NCBI GenBank assembly: GCA_963573305.1
Contig: OY754335.1
Location: 50,179,985-50,243,984 of the forward strand
DNA: 64,000 nt
Direction of reading: 5' to 3'
DNA from: Pyrrhosoma nymphula
Lineage: Eukaryota > Arthropoda > Insecta > Odonata > Coenagrionidae
The position numbers were made by a program, and so were the translations under genes. Below the pieces are notes generated by a model. The model did no database searches and had not been told where the DNA came from. It was given only the letters and a program-made list of their open reading frames with translations. Shown piece by piece: positions 10,401 to 20,482 of the stretch; position 1 is the stretch's first letter, and every line of letters starts with the position of its first letter.

Positions 10401-12577
10401 TAGTACTAAAACCTAAGCATATTCCTACTACTTGAGTAAGTCCTCGCTGCAAGCCCACCTTGAAAACGGTCCATTTTGATGACCTCGCTTGTTTCATATA
10501 TGTCGGTGGTGGGGGTATAGGGTTGGAACCTATTTCTCATGGGGAATCCGTGTCGTCCCCGGTACGGGAGTATAATGCTGCGACGGGGAGCATTTAGTCA
10601 ACCGCGTCAGCGATCCAGGCCGGACAATGAAGGGAAGCGTAGAAAGGGGAAGAGGGAGACAAAAAAAAGCATCCGTGAAACTCACCCTTTTGATACGGCG
10701 ACCGCATTATTAATAACAAGGAGGGCGTCGTCGTAGCCAAAGTATGGAGCGCGCACGACCGGTCGTTCGCATTCCGAGACAGTGTCCATTCATACGATTC
10801 GTCAACTCTCTGCAGACGCAAGGGAGTGGAGGACGGGGACGAAGATTTTTTAAAACGTGTGAAGTCAACTGGAGGAGAGATTTCGTAGGAAGAATTTTTC
10901 ACCGTCTCGACCTTGGACTCAACGAAGATGAACTCAATTGTTTGGTAGTATGGGGAAACGGCATAATTAACGCCATCAAGGATAGCTTTGTACAAATGAG
11001 TAAAAGAAATGATTGTTGCATTCCAAAGTTTAAATGTGTAAACATCAACCACGTTTTAGGCACATATATGCTATTTTCAAGGTCGTAATCTTGATGGTAT
11101 ATATATAGGCTGTAAGTATGGTCGGTTTTTAGAAAATAAGAGTGGAATAGAACTTAGTCTTTTATTCTACATTTTTAAGCGAAATTACTCCACACAGTGA
11201 TGCCTGAGACTTTCTCTAACGATAGGTTTGTAGTCTGGTGGTGTACAAAAATTCCGAGAATCAAGCAGTCCAAATTCTGGGAATTGCAAGCTGCTTAAAC
11301 ACCATTTAATGAGATAACAATGATGAGCTAAAACGTAAAGTAGAATTTACAAAACAAACTGATTTGCTGTGACTATGGTAAACTTTCACTTCCTCTATCC
11401 TTCAATCTTATGTTCTTGCTTATTGCTGCAACTATCGGCCATATAAGGGCTATTAATTACCACTCGCAAACAGTCTAAAAAAGGGCTTAGCGCGGTGCAA
11501 AATGACTCAGACGTCGACGCACCCACATAAATGCAAACTACTACTAATATTGCTAATCAGTACGATACAATCAAGAGACAACTGCACTAGCATATCTAAA
11601 TTGCACAAGAAAATATTTTAAGTAACTTCAATGGACAAGTCATGCATCAAAGTATTGACGTAGAATGGATTGCAATATTTTCAATGTATGATCTCGAGCG
11701 ATAGGTGCTCCTTCATCATGCCGTATTCCCAGCGAGACAGAAAGAACTGGAGTCTTCTTATCCTCTCCCAGCAGTTCCTCCGACTCCATCCACCCGCCCC
11801 CACGGACATAATTCACGTCCCTCTCCATTAGCGGCCACAAAAGGCACCTTCGACCGACCATCCCACCTTGGATGGATCCACCCTCTCAACGCCCTCCTCT
11901 TTGCATCCCCCCCCCCACACACACTCCATCCACCTCAACCCTTTTTCTGCCTCCCCGCCGAGGAAGGGAGCGTGTCTTTGGCGAGAGGGGGGAAAAAGGT
12001 ATACGGACGTTATGAAAAAAATGTCGTGAATAACCGTCCGGGAGAGATATGGGTTAAGATCAATCCTTGGTCGACGACGGTGGGGTATATTAATACGTGG
12101 ACGTCATTCAGGTAGTAGGGGACCTTACCAGCGAAACAGTCATGGCATGCCTAAGCGGAAGGGAAAGGAGAGACGTGAATGTTTTTACCTAAGCAGAAGC
12201 ATTAACGCATACGGTGGTTCATTCAAGTCTCCACCGCTGAAATAGTTCAGCCTCTCTGTATCTTCATATTGAGGTAGTCAATCAGATATAGGTGACAGCG
12301 AGGTATTCTCTCGTTAATCCAATACATTTGAAATAGGTTTTAAAAACATTATCCCATATCATCGTATTTTCCCCTAAAGATACTAAGCCCTCATTTTTGC
12401 CCTCTTAGATTCCAAGTCTATTCCCACTATTTTCACCGCAGGCACTCGTTCCGTTTTGCCTTTGAAGTATCGATGCCCATTTTGGTTTTCTTTAAGAGAA
12501 TGTCGCCTTGTACTTAATCATATCCTGCAACCCTTGTTGATTTTCATTTGAAAACCAACAGGTTTTCACATAAAAAA

Positions 12578-12647
12578 TAGCATGAGTACCTAATATTATA
12601 ATGAGCCAAAAGTAGCATGAGTACCTTAATTATAATAAGCAACATCA
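12578..12647. repeat. Two-copy 35-bp tandem repeat
   Basis: Two adjacent copies start TAGCATGAGTACCT at 12578 and 12613. They agree for about 30 bases with small indels and then diverge. It is non-coding and inside the large intron. Confidence 0.65.
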
Positions 12648-13624
12648 CGACCAATTAAGGAGTTCATATCTCGTGCATAAAACAATTAAAAGATTTACAG
12701 AAATATAATTATGCAAAATAAAATCATGATTTTCAGCAGGTGTATGGAAAAAGCATGCATATCAATTATATTGATTTACTCCACAGAATGGACAAATTTC
12801 TTTTCCATTAATTCTTGTCATGGTTTGAAATGGGTCTATTCCAAGTGGCAACTAACATCATCGGCCTAGCTGGATATCATGACATTTTCCTAGACCTTAT
12901 ATATGGTTTCTGAGTCCCTACACACTTTTCTCTTCACATGGTGCTTGATAAAGTACTATTATTTCTCCTACATCGGTCGCTGTTATGATATTCTTTTCTT
13001 CTCATCTGGTGGCCTTCCCTCCATTTTTGACCTCGTTCTGGGCGTTATTCCCAGGGAGGACGAAAAAATTCCACTCTCGCCAATTTATCTCCCTACAATA
13101 GAAGTCAGCAGGACGAACTTGGTTGTATGAATTTTAAGTACGGGACTGTCATAGCTTATGAGATCCAAGTGATCAAATGAGAGCACGCTTGTTTGGCACT
13201 TATCCCATCGAGTTGCGAAAGTCAATCAAAGAGTGGAAAGATGCTTGAGTGTCATCATTGCTTAAGTAATAAAAATAGGTCGTAATACATGCAGCATAAT
13301 CTGTGTTGATTTACCTATCTAAAAATAGCTCCAACACTAAAATTTGTTTTTTAAGGACAATACAGTTTTTTTCCTAGAACTGAATTTACATCCGAGTCAA
13401 AAGTTGAATTTCTTCGGCCATTTTAGTTGTAAAATACCGTCTTACATTTGAAGAATGACAGGTAATTATTCAAAAAAACTTGAATACCAATCTTGTCAAC
13501 AAGAGCCTTGCACTCTAGGACGTGAGATGTCACATTACTTAGGGAAGGTTAGAATGGATTATGTTATCAAGATTTCAATTAATTTGTTATTGATAATTGC
13601 GACGGCTTTTATTTTTCACGTATG

Positions 13625-13765
13625 CATACCCACCACACCGTTCCCTTCCGGAATACTCTCAGACCGAGTTTTATTATTGCTGTTAGGCCTAGGAAACTGG
13701 TTCTCTCATAATAATTTCCCCCTTGATGCATTCTATCTATGAATTCCCCTCTTTTTGCTTCTCCT
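13625..13765 (-). mobile_element. LINE 3' end, degenerate (tail family 1)
   Basis: Minus-strand sequence containing TAGGCCTAACAGCAAT followed by a region ending CCGGAAGGGAACGG. This matches the plus-strand tail at about 29255-29315, where TAGGCCTAACAGCAAT is followed by CCGAAAGGGAATG. Only the last coding remnant and 3' UTR are present. Confidence 0.55.
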
Positions 13766-14229
13766 TATCTACGCATTACTACATATTCTTCTATTCGCAA
13801 GACACCTAATATGCCTCCTCCTGAGAGTGTCTACCACCATTTAGCTTCCAAACCTTTCGATTAATATGAGTACCATGCTATGAATTTTAATGCAAAAATG
13901 TCCAATGAGCGGGAAAAAAGGTAGCATCTGAATATAAATAAGAAACCGATAGTTGCAAAACATTAAATGCAATAGCTTGCATTAATCGAAGGATGTAACT
14001 GAGGTCCTTCGGCTCTGAAATTTTCTCCCGTCGGATTTCAACGGGAATCGCATCTCGTGCAAATGTGAGTACATATATAAAAATACACATGTACATAAAT
14101 GTAACGCATACGATTCCCAATGTCTCTGCATCCTGAACCCCGGCTTGCTGCACCCCCCACCACACCAGCGCACCCGCCCGGATATAAATAATAACGAATC
14201 ACAGCCATCAGCGGCGACTGCTTTCACGG

Positions 14230-14300
14230 CGAGGGGTCCAAGAATGCTCCCTTGCGGTACCCCGCCCCGGCGCGTCCCCCTTTCTACCGGCAGACAGTCG
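14230..14300 (-). pseudogene. Short reverse-transcriptase fragment
   Basis: On the minus strand the frame reads GVPQGSILGPL, a hallmark of non-LTR reverse transcriptases just before the FADD/YADD catalytic block. The frame then continues into unrelated sequence, so only a scrap survives inside the 13982-14329 open frame. A match of 11 residues is short, but this motif is highly characteristic. Confidence 0.5.
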
Positions 14301-14339
14301 AGAGGCGGTAGTAAGTTATAACTCCGCACCAGGGGGTCC

Positions 14340-14720
14340 GAATCTGTTCAACGGGCGCACAAGAGGATGCCGGGAGGATATTTTTCGAGGGGGTTGGGGG
14401 TGTGGGGGTAGGGGGGGGTGAAGTTTTGTCGGCTGGTGAAAAGAGTAGTATGATGGGGAGGACAGCACACCCCCTCTTGAACTTACGTCTCCTCCCCACA
14501 TACACATATCCCGAACCTTTTCCTCTCTACACCCATAATGCCGACTTGGAGAGTCGCGAGTTTTTTTTCATTCTCTCCTCAACCTCCCCCCTCTCCTCCC
14601 CCCCCCCGAGTCCCATGTTATATACCCTTTATGTGTCCCACCCATCTTCCTTAACCCTACCTCCTCCCTTTCGTCCTTATCCGACCTCCACCCTCTTCCC
14701 ACGCGAATGATTGCGTGGGT
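14340..14720. other. Polypyrimidine/polypurine low-complexity region
   Basis: G-rich on the plus strand at 14380-14420, with runs of seven or more G, then strongly C/T-rich to about 14700 (TCCTCCCC-like runs). The open frames through it are compositional artefacts. It lies inside the large intron. Confidence 0.6.
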
Positions 14721-16831
14721 TTTGCACTGTATGAAGACAGGATCGGGGTCCGTGTGGGCACATATAAAGGTCGCGGGTCACCGCCCTGAGAATCGTAAAG
14801 TCTTCCCCGTTTTTAAGTGCGTTTTCCTGGCCTTTCCCCCCACGTGATCACGTGTTTCCCGATCCATAATTGAAGATTATTATTCTCCCAAGCTGAATGG
14901 GAAGCTGGCTGTAAGTCTTTTCAACAGTTCAAGTCAGTTTCTTTTTTTTTCCTATCCCTCCTTCCCCTTCCGCCGGCTCATTCCTTCCTCGCTGAAAGAA
15001 AGTTTCTTTGAATGTCAGCAGCGGAGGATACCTCCGGTGGTAATGGGGTCTCATTGGGTTTTGCAGCTGTCGGATTAATGTCCCCCGGCTGTTATGAGTG
15101 CCATTGTCATTTCACGGGCGCCGTTCTTGTAAGGTCACGATCGAACGCCGACGGAATATTGTCTCCAACGTCGATGATTTGCTTGGCTCGCGGTGAAGAC
15201 GCGGGCTACGATGGAAGGAGATGGGGTTGTCTCGTGACTGGAGCGAGAGAGAGAGGAGGGTTGGGATCAAGAATTATGTAAAAATATTCCGCTTTGGCTT
15301 CAAAAAGTTTTTTTTAACACATGTCGTGATGGAACCGTGCGAGATGATGTTTCTATCGGGATGAAGGTGACCGGTGACGTCAACGCCTAAATGGGCCTTG
15401 AATCCAGCCACTCAGTTCTGTAACGTCTTAAGTAGGTCCCAGTAGGCGTCGAAACGTATTCTTTCAAGAAGTAATGTCACAAATTATGCAATAAAAGTGC
15501 GTTTGAAAAATGATTTAACAAAAGAGCCTTAATTAAGAGCTAAAAATATGTTACGTATTCAAATAAAGAGAATTTGGACTTTCAGTAAGCATGCGAATGC
15601 TTAGAAAATATATATCTGCGTTGGATTTTTCTGAAATACTGACAGATTGTGAGGAGTTGAAGTGATGTCATCATCAAGAACATGCACATGTGCCCAGTAT
15701 GGTTAAAGCAGTGCATGCTATTATTATTTTGATAGTAATTATGTAGTTAAGAAATATGTCTACCCGAGTATTTTCCTGCTGCCACTGAAATTGATAAGTT
15801 ATAAAAGAAACTACACATATTGCTCACTCATTTACCGTTTATTAAAAGTATTAAAGAGTATACGTGACTCGAAATAAAAAAATAAATAAAACATTTTAGG
15901 CTTGCTGATATCTCACATAACACGTACATTGCAATTAATATTTATTGAACATTTAATTTTAAATGTTGTTCAAAAGCCAAACTTTTACTTTCCCCACTAA
16001 TAGAGGGCAATGTGAGTCTTACAAACAGGTCCTACACTTACGTCAATGAGTGTCAATATATAGGCCATACATAGGGTCTAAGTAACAAAATTATGTTTGC
16101 ATAGCACGATAATTGGTATTTAAAATATTAGCTTTAATCTTTCCACTTCGTAAATAAGTAATTATTAATACCTAAATGAAATATTTTCCCTTATGGTGGG
16201 ATCGCTTCTTAGGAATTCGGAGACGACGTCATTTTGGAAAATATGGCACCACATTTCAAATAAACTGACTTACGCATTCTGCTTATAGAAAATAGTTAAT
16301 TGATAATTGAAATATTGAATACAAAAAGTTTCAAACGGAGGTCATGTCTCTCGATATCATTATTGCATAAGAGCGTAACATAAATGCTATGAATACAGAG
16401 ACGGGAGTCGTTACAAAATAGAAGAAAAAGAAGCGGACATTGTGGATTGTTCCTTTTGATGAGGGGAAAAAAGAAAGTAAGTGGGAAACCCGAAAAACTC
16501 AGGAAGGAATGATTATCAACACAAGGTGAACTGCCAGTCACAAAGTGCAAGCATAAAAAAAATATTTCATAATAGAACAACTGAAGAATGGAACAGACAG
16601 CCTGCAGAACTATTTAAGGCTTTTCCGAGTAATTCCAACATTTTTAATAAAATGTGCAAGTAAGTTAAAAACTTTTCTTGGTCAGAAATTATTCTTTTAT
16701 GACCGAAACAAATCTATAACGGATCGCCGTGAAGCATAATAAGCTAGCTATAGTAGTTCTCGTTTGGATATTTAACGTAGAGTAATTTGTAAGAATGCGC
16801 ATAAAGGATTGGCCATAGCATTTAGCTGATA

Positions 16832-16993
16832 ATAATAAGAACTAAGATATTACAATTTTCCACAGATAAAGTTTTAATCGACCCGGGTTTCGATGCACTG
16901 CATCATCATCAGGTGATGATGATGCAGTGCATCGAAACCCGGGTCGATTAAAACTTTATCTGTGGACAATTGTAATATCTTAGTTCTTATTAT
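16832..16993. repeat. 162-bp near-perfect palindrome
   Basis: Two 80-base arms flank a two-base GG centre (16912-16913). I could find only one mismatch between the arms (AATTTTCC against AATTGTCC). The inner arm contains a TGATGATGATG run and a CGACCCGGGTTTC core. A single-arm relative occurs at about 52650-52700, and other inverted repeats with a similar core lie at 35966-36195 and 54147-54247. Such close arm identity suggests a recent inverted duplication or gene conversion between arms. It has no coding potential. Confidence 0.92.
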
Positions 16994-17182
16994 GTTCATA
17001 TTCCACAACATCACGCCTGATTCCTCCATTTTTGAGCATTTTGCTGATTAGTAATTTGTGTCATTCTCATTCTTTCATTTGTGTCATATGTTTATGCTAG
17101 CGAAATATTTTACCAGAGTGAGGAGGAGAGTTTGGTTTAGATTACTTTCAACTTTGGCCTCAACAGAGTGGTCCTTAAAGTA

Positions 17183-18126
17183 CAGGGTCTGTCAGGAATG
17201 TTATGAAGCTGATTTTTTTCCCGCTGCGCAGAAAAGCCACATGGTGACGCTCAAGGGAGGAGTGGCTGAAGGGGGTCTCAGCTACACGTTTCCGTCGGTC
17301 GCCATTGCATATGAGGTGTTACAGATTACAGATCAAGTAATGAGCAAAGTGTTCCCTTTTACCTTGATCGCGGTTCGAGATGGAGTGTACCATTGGGCAA
17401 CAATATGCGATTAAGTTTTGTGTTGAACTCAGGAAATCAGTTACCGAGATGATGGCAATGATCCGAAAGGCCTTCAGCGAGGAATTTCTGACCAAGACAC
17501 AGGTTAACCGCTGATTTTAATTGTTTGGGAAGAGTAGAAAGACATAGAGGAGGAATCACGCTGTGGACGATCGACAACGAGTCAAAATCAGGAAAATTTG
17601 GACAATGTGCGGGGTTTTTCAAACACTGAACATTTGCTGAGTGTCAAAAAGATAGCGAAAATGTTGGAACTTCTAAAAACAACTTTTCAAGGGACTTAGA
17701 GTTGAAGAAAAAAGGGTCCTCAGCATCCTCAAGAATATCACCATTATCCTGGTCCTATTTGATAATAATGTGCTGAGTCACACGTATCGCTGCATGTGAG
17801 GGAGTTTCCAAGCATAACGTGAAACGCTGCCTCAGCAACACTTAAGTTCTGACATGGCCCCAGCCAACAAATGTATTTTCCCCAGAAGAAACATGGCCTG
17901 AAAGGACACCATTTTGAGACCGTAAACAAAGTGGAAGTGGTCACGACAAGCGCTAAGGAATCCTGGTGGCTGCCTTCCAGGAGGCGCACAAAGCTTGGCA
18001 GAGTCACTTGCAATGGTGCATAGACGCTCAAAGATCCTCCTTCAAAAATTATTAACCACGTGTTGCCTCCAAAAATTCAACACTTTTTCCCCATATTTAG
18101 TCTCATTACTTTCCGGACAGAGCCTG
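17183..18126 (+). mobile_element. mariner-like transposon, internally deleted
   Basis: A Tc1/mariner DNA transposon relic of 944 bp, shorter than the usual 1.3 kb or so. The terminal inverted repeats begin CAGGGTCTGTCAGGAA at the left and CAGGCTCTGTCCGGAA at the right, reading inward. They match over about 28 bases and are flanked by the TA target duplication at 17181-17182 and 18127-18128. Inside, a transposase remnant starts near 17380 with a mariner-like QQYAIKFCVELRK N terminus (helix-turn-helix region). It breaks up with stops by about 17515 and resumes near 17895-17924 with GLKGHHFETV, typical of the C-terminal end. The catalytic centre appears deleted or scrambled, so it cannot be autonomous. 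Confidence 0.9.
17380..17960 (+). pseudogene. mariner transposase pseudogene
   Basis: The frame from the ATG at 17380 reads an N-terminal mariner DNA-binding region for about 45 codons before TGA. Several further stops and frame changes follow. The DD(34)D catalytic residues and the intervening catalytic region cannot be followed, which agrees with the element being about 350 bp short. The C-terminal GHHF motif persists near 17904-17915. It lies within the intron of the transcription factor gene, on the opposite strand. Confidence 0.75.
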
Positions 18127-18324
18127 TATCTCAGAGGGAGATTTAAAAACATTTCAAACACATTTTAAGTGTTTTATGACTTCTACTATCTAGAATTGAA
18201 GCAAAATGTCAACCGTATCAATAGGTTGGTTATTTTGGAATGCAACCAACAAAGAACGTCCTTTGCACCGTAGAGGAGAGGTGGATAGATTGAAAAGAGT
18301 AGGTATATTTGGAATGGGGGAAGG

Positions 18325-18550
18325 GAGGACCTGCTCTTAACGAAATGCGCCGAGAGGACCACAGTTTAACGTCCCATGTGACGTACGGAGTACTATAATA
18401 GAAGTTCTTTCCATACAGCACTCAATGTGGAATTGGGAGTCCGGAGAAAAATCCCAGCAATCTCCGGGATTGAAGTTGGCGCCCTCCGGATGTGAAACCA
18501 GTACTCTAGCCACCACAACAAACCCGATCCTCTGAATCGGCGGAATGACT
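18325..18550 (-). mobile_element. tRNA-derived SINE (GTACTCCGT family)
   Basis: Read on the minus strand, a tRNA-like head (GTGGTGGCTAGAGTACTGG, then a degenerate B box around CTTCAATCCCGG) leads into a body with GTACTCCGTACGTC, ATGGGACGTTAAAC and a tail near TTAAGAGCAGG. The same body occurs at 37060-37290 (minus) and 31735-31860 (plus). Heads alone occur at 35765-35880 and 37625-37700 (minus). The tRNA origin is inferred from promoter-box order; no cloverleaf is evident. Confidence 0.7.
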
Positions 18551-19166
18551 ACACGGAAAAAGGAGGCTTTTGGGGTATCATTCACCATTGCATAAAACAA
18601 TACACTTCGATCACAAATTTACAATCATTACGTTTGCACAAGCGATTTCCTTGCCCACGGGTGCAAAGATATACACCAAAGTAGGTCATATTTGCCACAA
18701 AAAAATTATTTGTAGCTTGCTAGCAAACAACAGACCTGCAATCAGGAGACCCGTTTTTTAATCCCGGTCAAGACTATTAATTTTTTTCTCAAACTTCTAA
18801 TGTAAGTACATAAGAAGAACTAATTAGTTTAACTGATCAAGTATTTTTTGAGATAAGAGATGAAAGTTTTCAATTGTATAATTTAATTAGACGGTGATTA
18901 AGCTCCTTAACGTAACTTTATTGCTATGATTAATTTAGGATTTCTTGAGTTTGTCGTCATCATTGCATAAGTATGCAAGAGATGTATGATCTAGCGGGGG
19001 TGGGAAACTGAGGAGCTCTCAGTCTCAATGATTGTCTCAAAAAGCAAGACCAAAATTGAAAATGATGTTGTTATGCATATAACGATTATATCAATATATG
19101 AATGATAAATTGATGGAGTAATTGACTAATTTTATAGATTAAGTACATAATTTATGTGATTCTTAC

Positions 19167-20458
19167 CTGTGATCCCTCAAGTGGTCCTGTCTCCGGAAGG
19201 CTTTCCCGCAGATGTCGCAGGAGTACGGCCGTTCATCCGTGTGAGTCCGCTCGTGGATTAGCAAGTTGTACGACTTGGTGAACTGACGCTGGCAGAAGCG
19301 GCAGATGAACTGCTTCTTCGGGCGAGGCGATGGGTTGGCGGCCGCAGACGTCGCCCCTGACGTCGCCGACAATCCACCGCTACTGGTGAGGGCCGCCGAG
19401 GAAGACGAGTGGACCACTAGCGATACGGGGGTCGAGTTCGACGAGGACCGTGATGGTGAGGGAAGTGCCGGAGCCGCGGAGGACGTAGGTGATGAAGAGG
19501 AAACGCTGGGTGGAGACGGCGGGGGCCTCGAGGACCGCCCCAGGACTCCCTCCGCAAACACTGAAAAAGGCAGCAGGCCCCCGCCTCCTGGTTCCGGCTG
19601 ATGAGCGTTACCCCCACCCCCCGAGACATTCTTCCTTCCCAGGGACCTTCTGGAGCCCCCACTTGGGTCGGAAGAAAGGGCCCCACTGGCCAGCCCACTA
19701 GCTGCCAATAAGTTGCTCTGGTAAAGCGCATTAACGAGGTACGCGGCCTCGCTGGCAGCGAACATCGGCAGGGCTAGCTGCAGTCCCGCGCCCATGGTGA
19801 AGTTAGCGTTGGCGGCAGCAGCTGCGGTAGCAGCCGCCGTCGCCTTATCTAGAGCTGATGGTTCATTGTTGGCGTTGCTCACTGATGATTCAGTAGGCGT
19901 ACCGTCAAAGTAGGACGCTGCCTTACCGGTGGGGTCGTTGGACAGCCTCTGGAACGTTAGGTAGGACTCCAGGGCCTGGAGGTTCAGTGCAGCGACAGTA
20001 GCCGCGGCGGCCGCGGACGAGATTCCAGAAGAGTCCGCGCTGGAGTCCCCAGAGGATGAGGTTGGCATGGACCCCCTTTGGTGTTGCTGCTGGAGGGACT
20101 GCTGAGCTGCCAGCAAGACGGCAGCCGTTGCGCTCTGAAGGGAGCGGAGGTTGTGAAGGGACCGCTGCTGGTGCTGGTGCTGTAGGAAGAGGAGGGAGGC
20201 ATCGTCGGCCTCCGGTCGGGAGCGCCTCAACTCGGCGGCAATCCCTGCTGCGTCTCCCGGTAGGGTGGGTCGTCCGCTCTCGGTGAAACCGCGGCCGCCC
20301 GCCTCGAGGACGAAGTCCAATACGTCCTCCTCCTCATCCACGGGCTCATCCTCCTCCTCGTCCTCGTCCTCATCCCTTAGGGCATTCTCATTGCTCTCCT
20401 CGCCATCCCGAAGGCGCATCTGCGTCAGGTTGGCGCTATTGTCCAGCATGGCGGCCAT
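19167..20458 (-). CDS. Odd-skipped family zinc-finger factor, first coding exon
   Basis: Encodes residues 1-430 and two bases of codon 431 of a sequence-specific nuclear transcription factor. The ATG at 20458-20456 is preceded directly by an in-frame TGA (20461-20459), which fixes the most upstream start; a second Met is residue 4. The protein has an acidic run (about 29-45), a Q/H-rich segment (93-127), alanine-rich stretches (149-157 and 207-219), a Gly-rich segment (279-294) and Ser/Pro-rich sequence (309-380). Finger 1 follows (C386, C389, H402, H406), then finger 2 (C414, C417, H430, with H434 in the next exon). RQFTKSYNLLIHERTHTDERP and RRQDHLRDH-type finger cores are diagnostic of Odd/Sob/Bowl/OSR proteins, which act in segmentation, leg joint and gut patterning in insects. 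The exon is GC-rich against AT-rich flanks, giving spurious antisense open frames. Confidence 0.96.
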
Positions 20459-20482
20459 TCAGATTCGGCTGTAGAAAATACT
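20459..20482 (-). promoter_or_regulatory. Probable splice acceptor of a 5' UTR exon
   Basis: On the minus strand, TATTTTCTACAG ends at 20469, only 10 bases before the start codon. It is a good pyrimidine-rich acceptor with AG. This suggests the first coding exon begins at 20468 and that one or more untranslated exons and the promoter lie at higher coordinates. No partner donor could be chosen with confidence. Confidence 0.55.

Larger units (their letters stand above)
8128..19166 (-). other. Intron of the Odd-skipped family gene
   Basis: The donor is CACAG|GTAAGA, with the intron's first base at 19166; the acceptor is CTGCAG|GTAC, with its last base at 8128. The intron is phase 2: AG at the end of exon 1 plus G at the start of exon 2 gives arginine 431, and the joined frame is 1,734 bases including the stop. 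It is about 11.0 kb and holds LINE tails, a palindrome, a mariner relic and a SINE. Stretches not listed separately (8233-10200, 10400-12570, 12650-13620, 14730-16830, 18550-19160) hold no gene I recognise. Intronic enhancers are plausible for a developmental regulator but cannot be seen directly. Confidence 0.93.

Noticed and set aside
10594..11052. 152-codon minus-strand open frame in the intron
   Set aside because: No recognisable domain, overlaps an equally long plus-strand frame and lacks splice context.
19305..20474. Several open frames opposite or overlapping coding exon 1
   Set aside because: Shadows of the low-complexity, GC-rich transcription factor exon; repetitive translations without family features.
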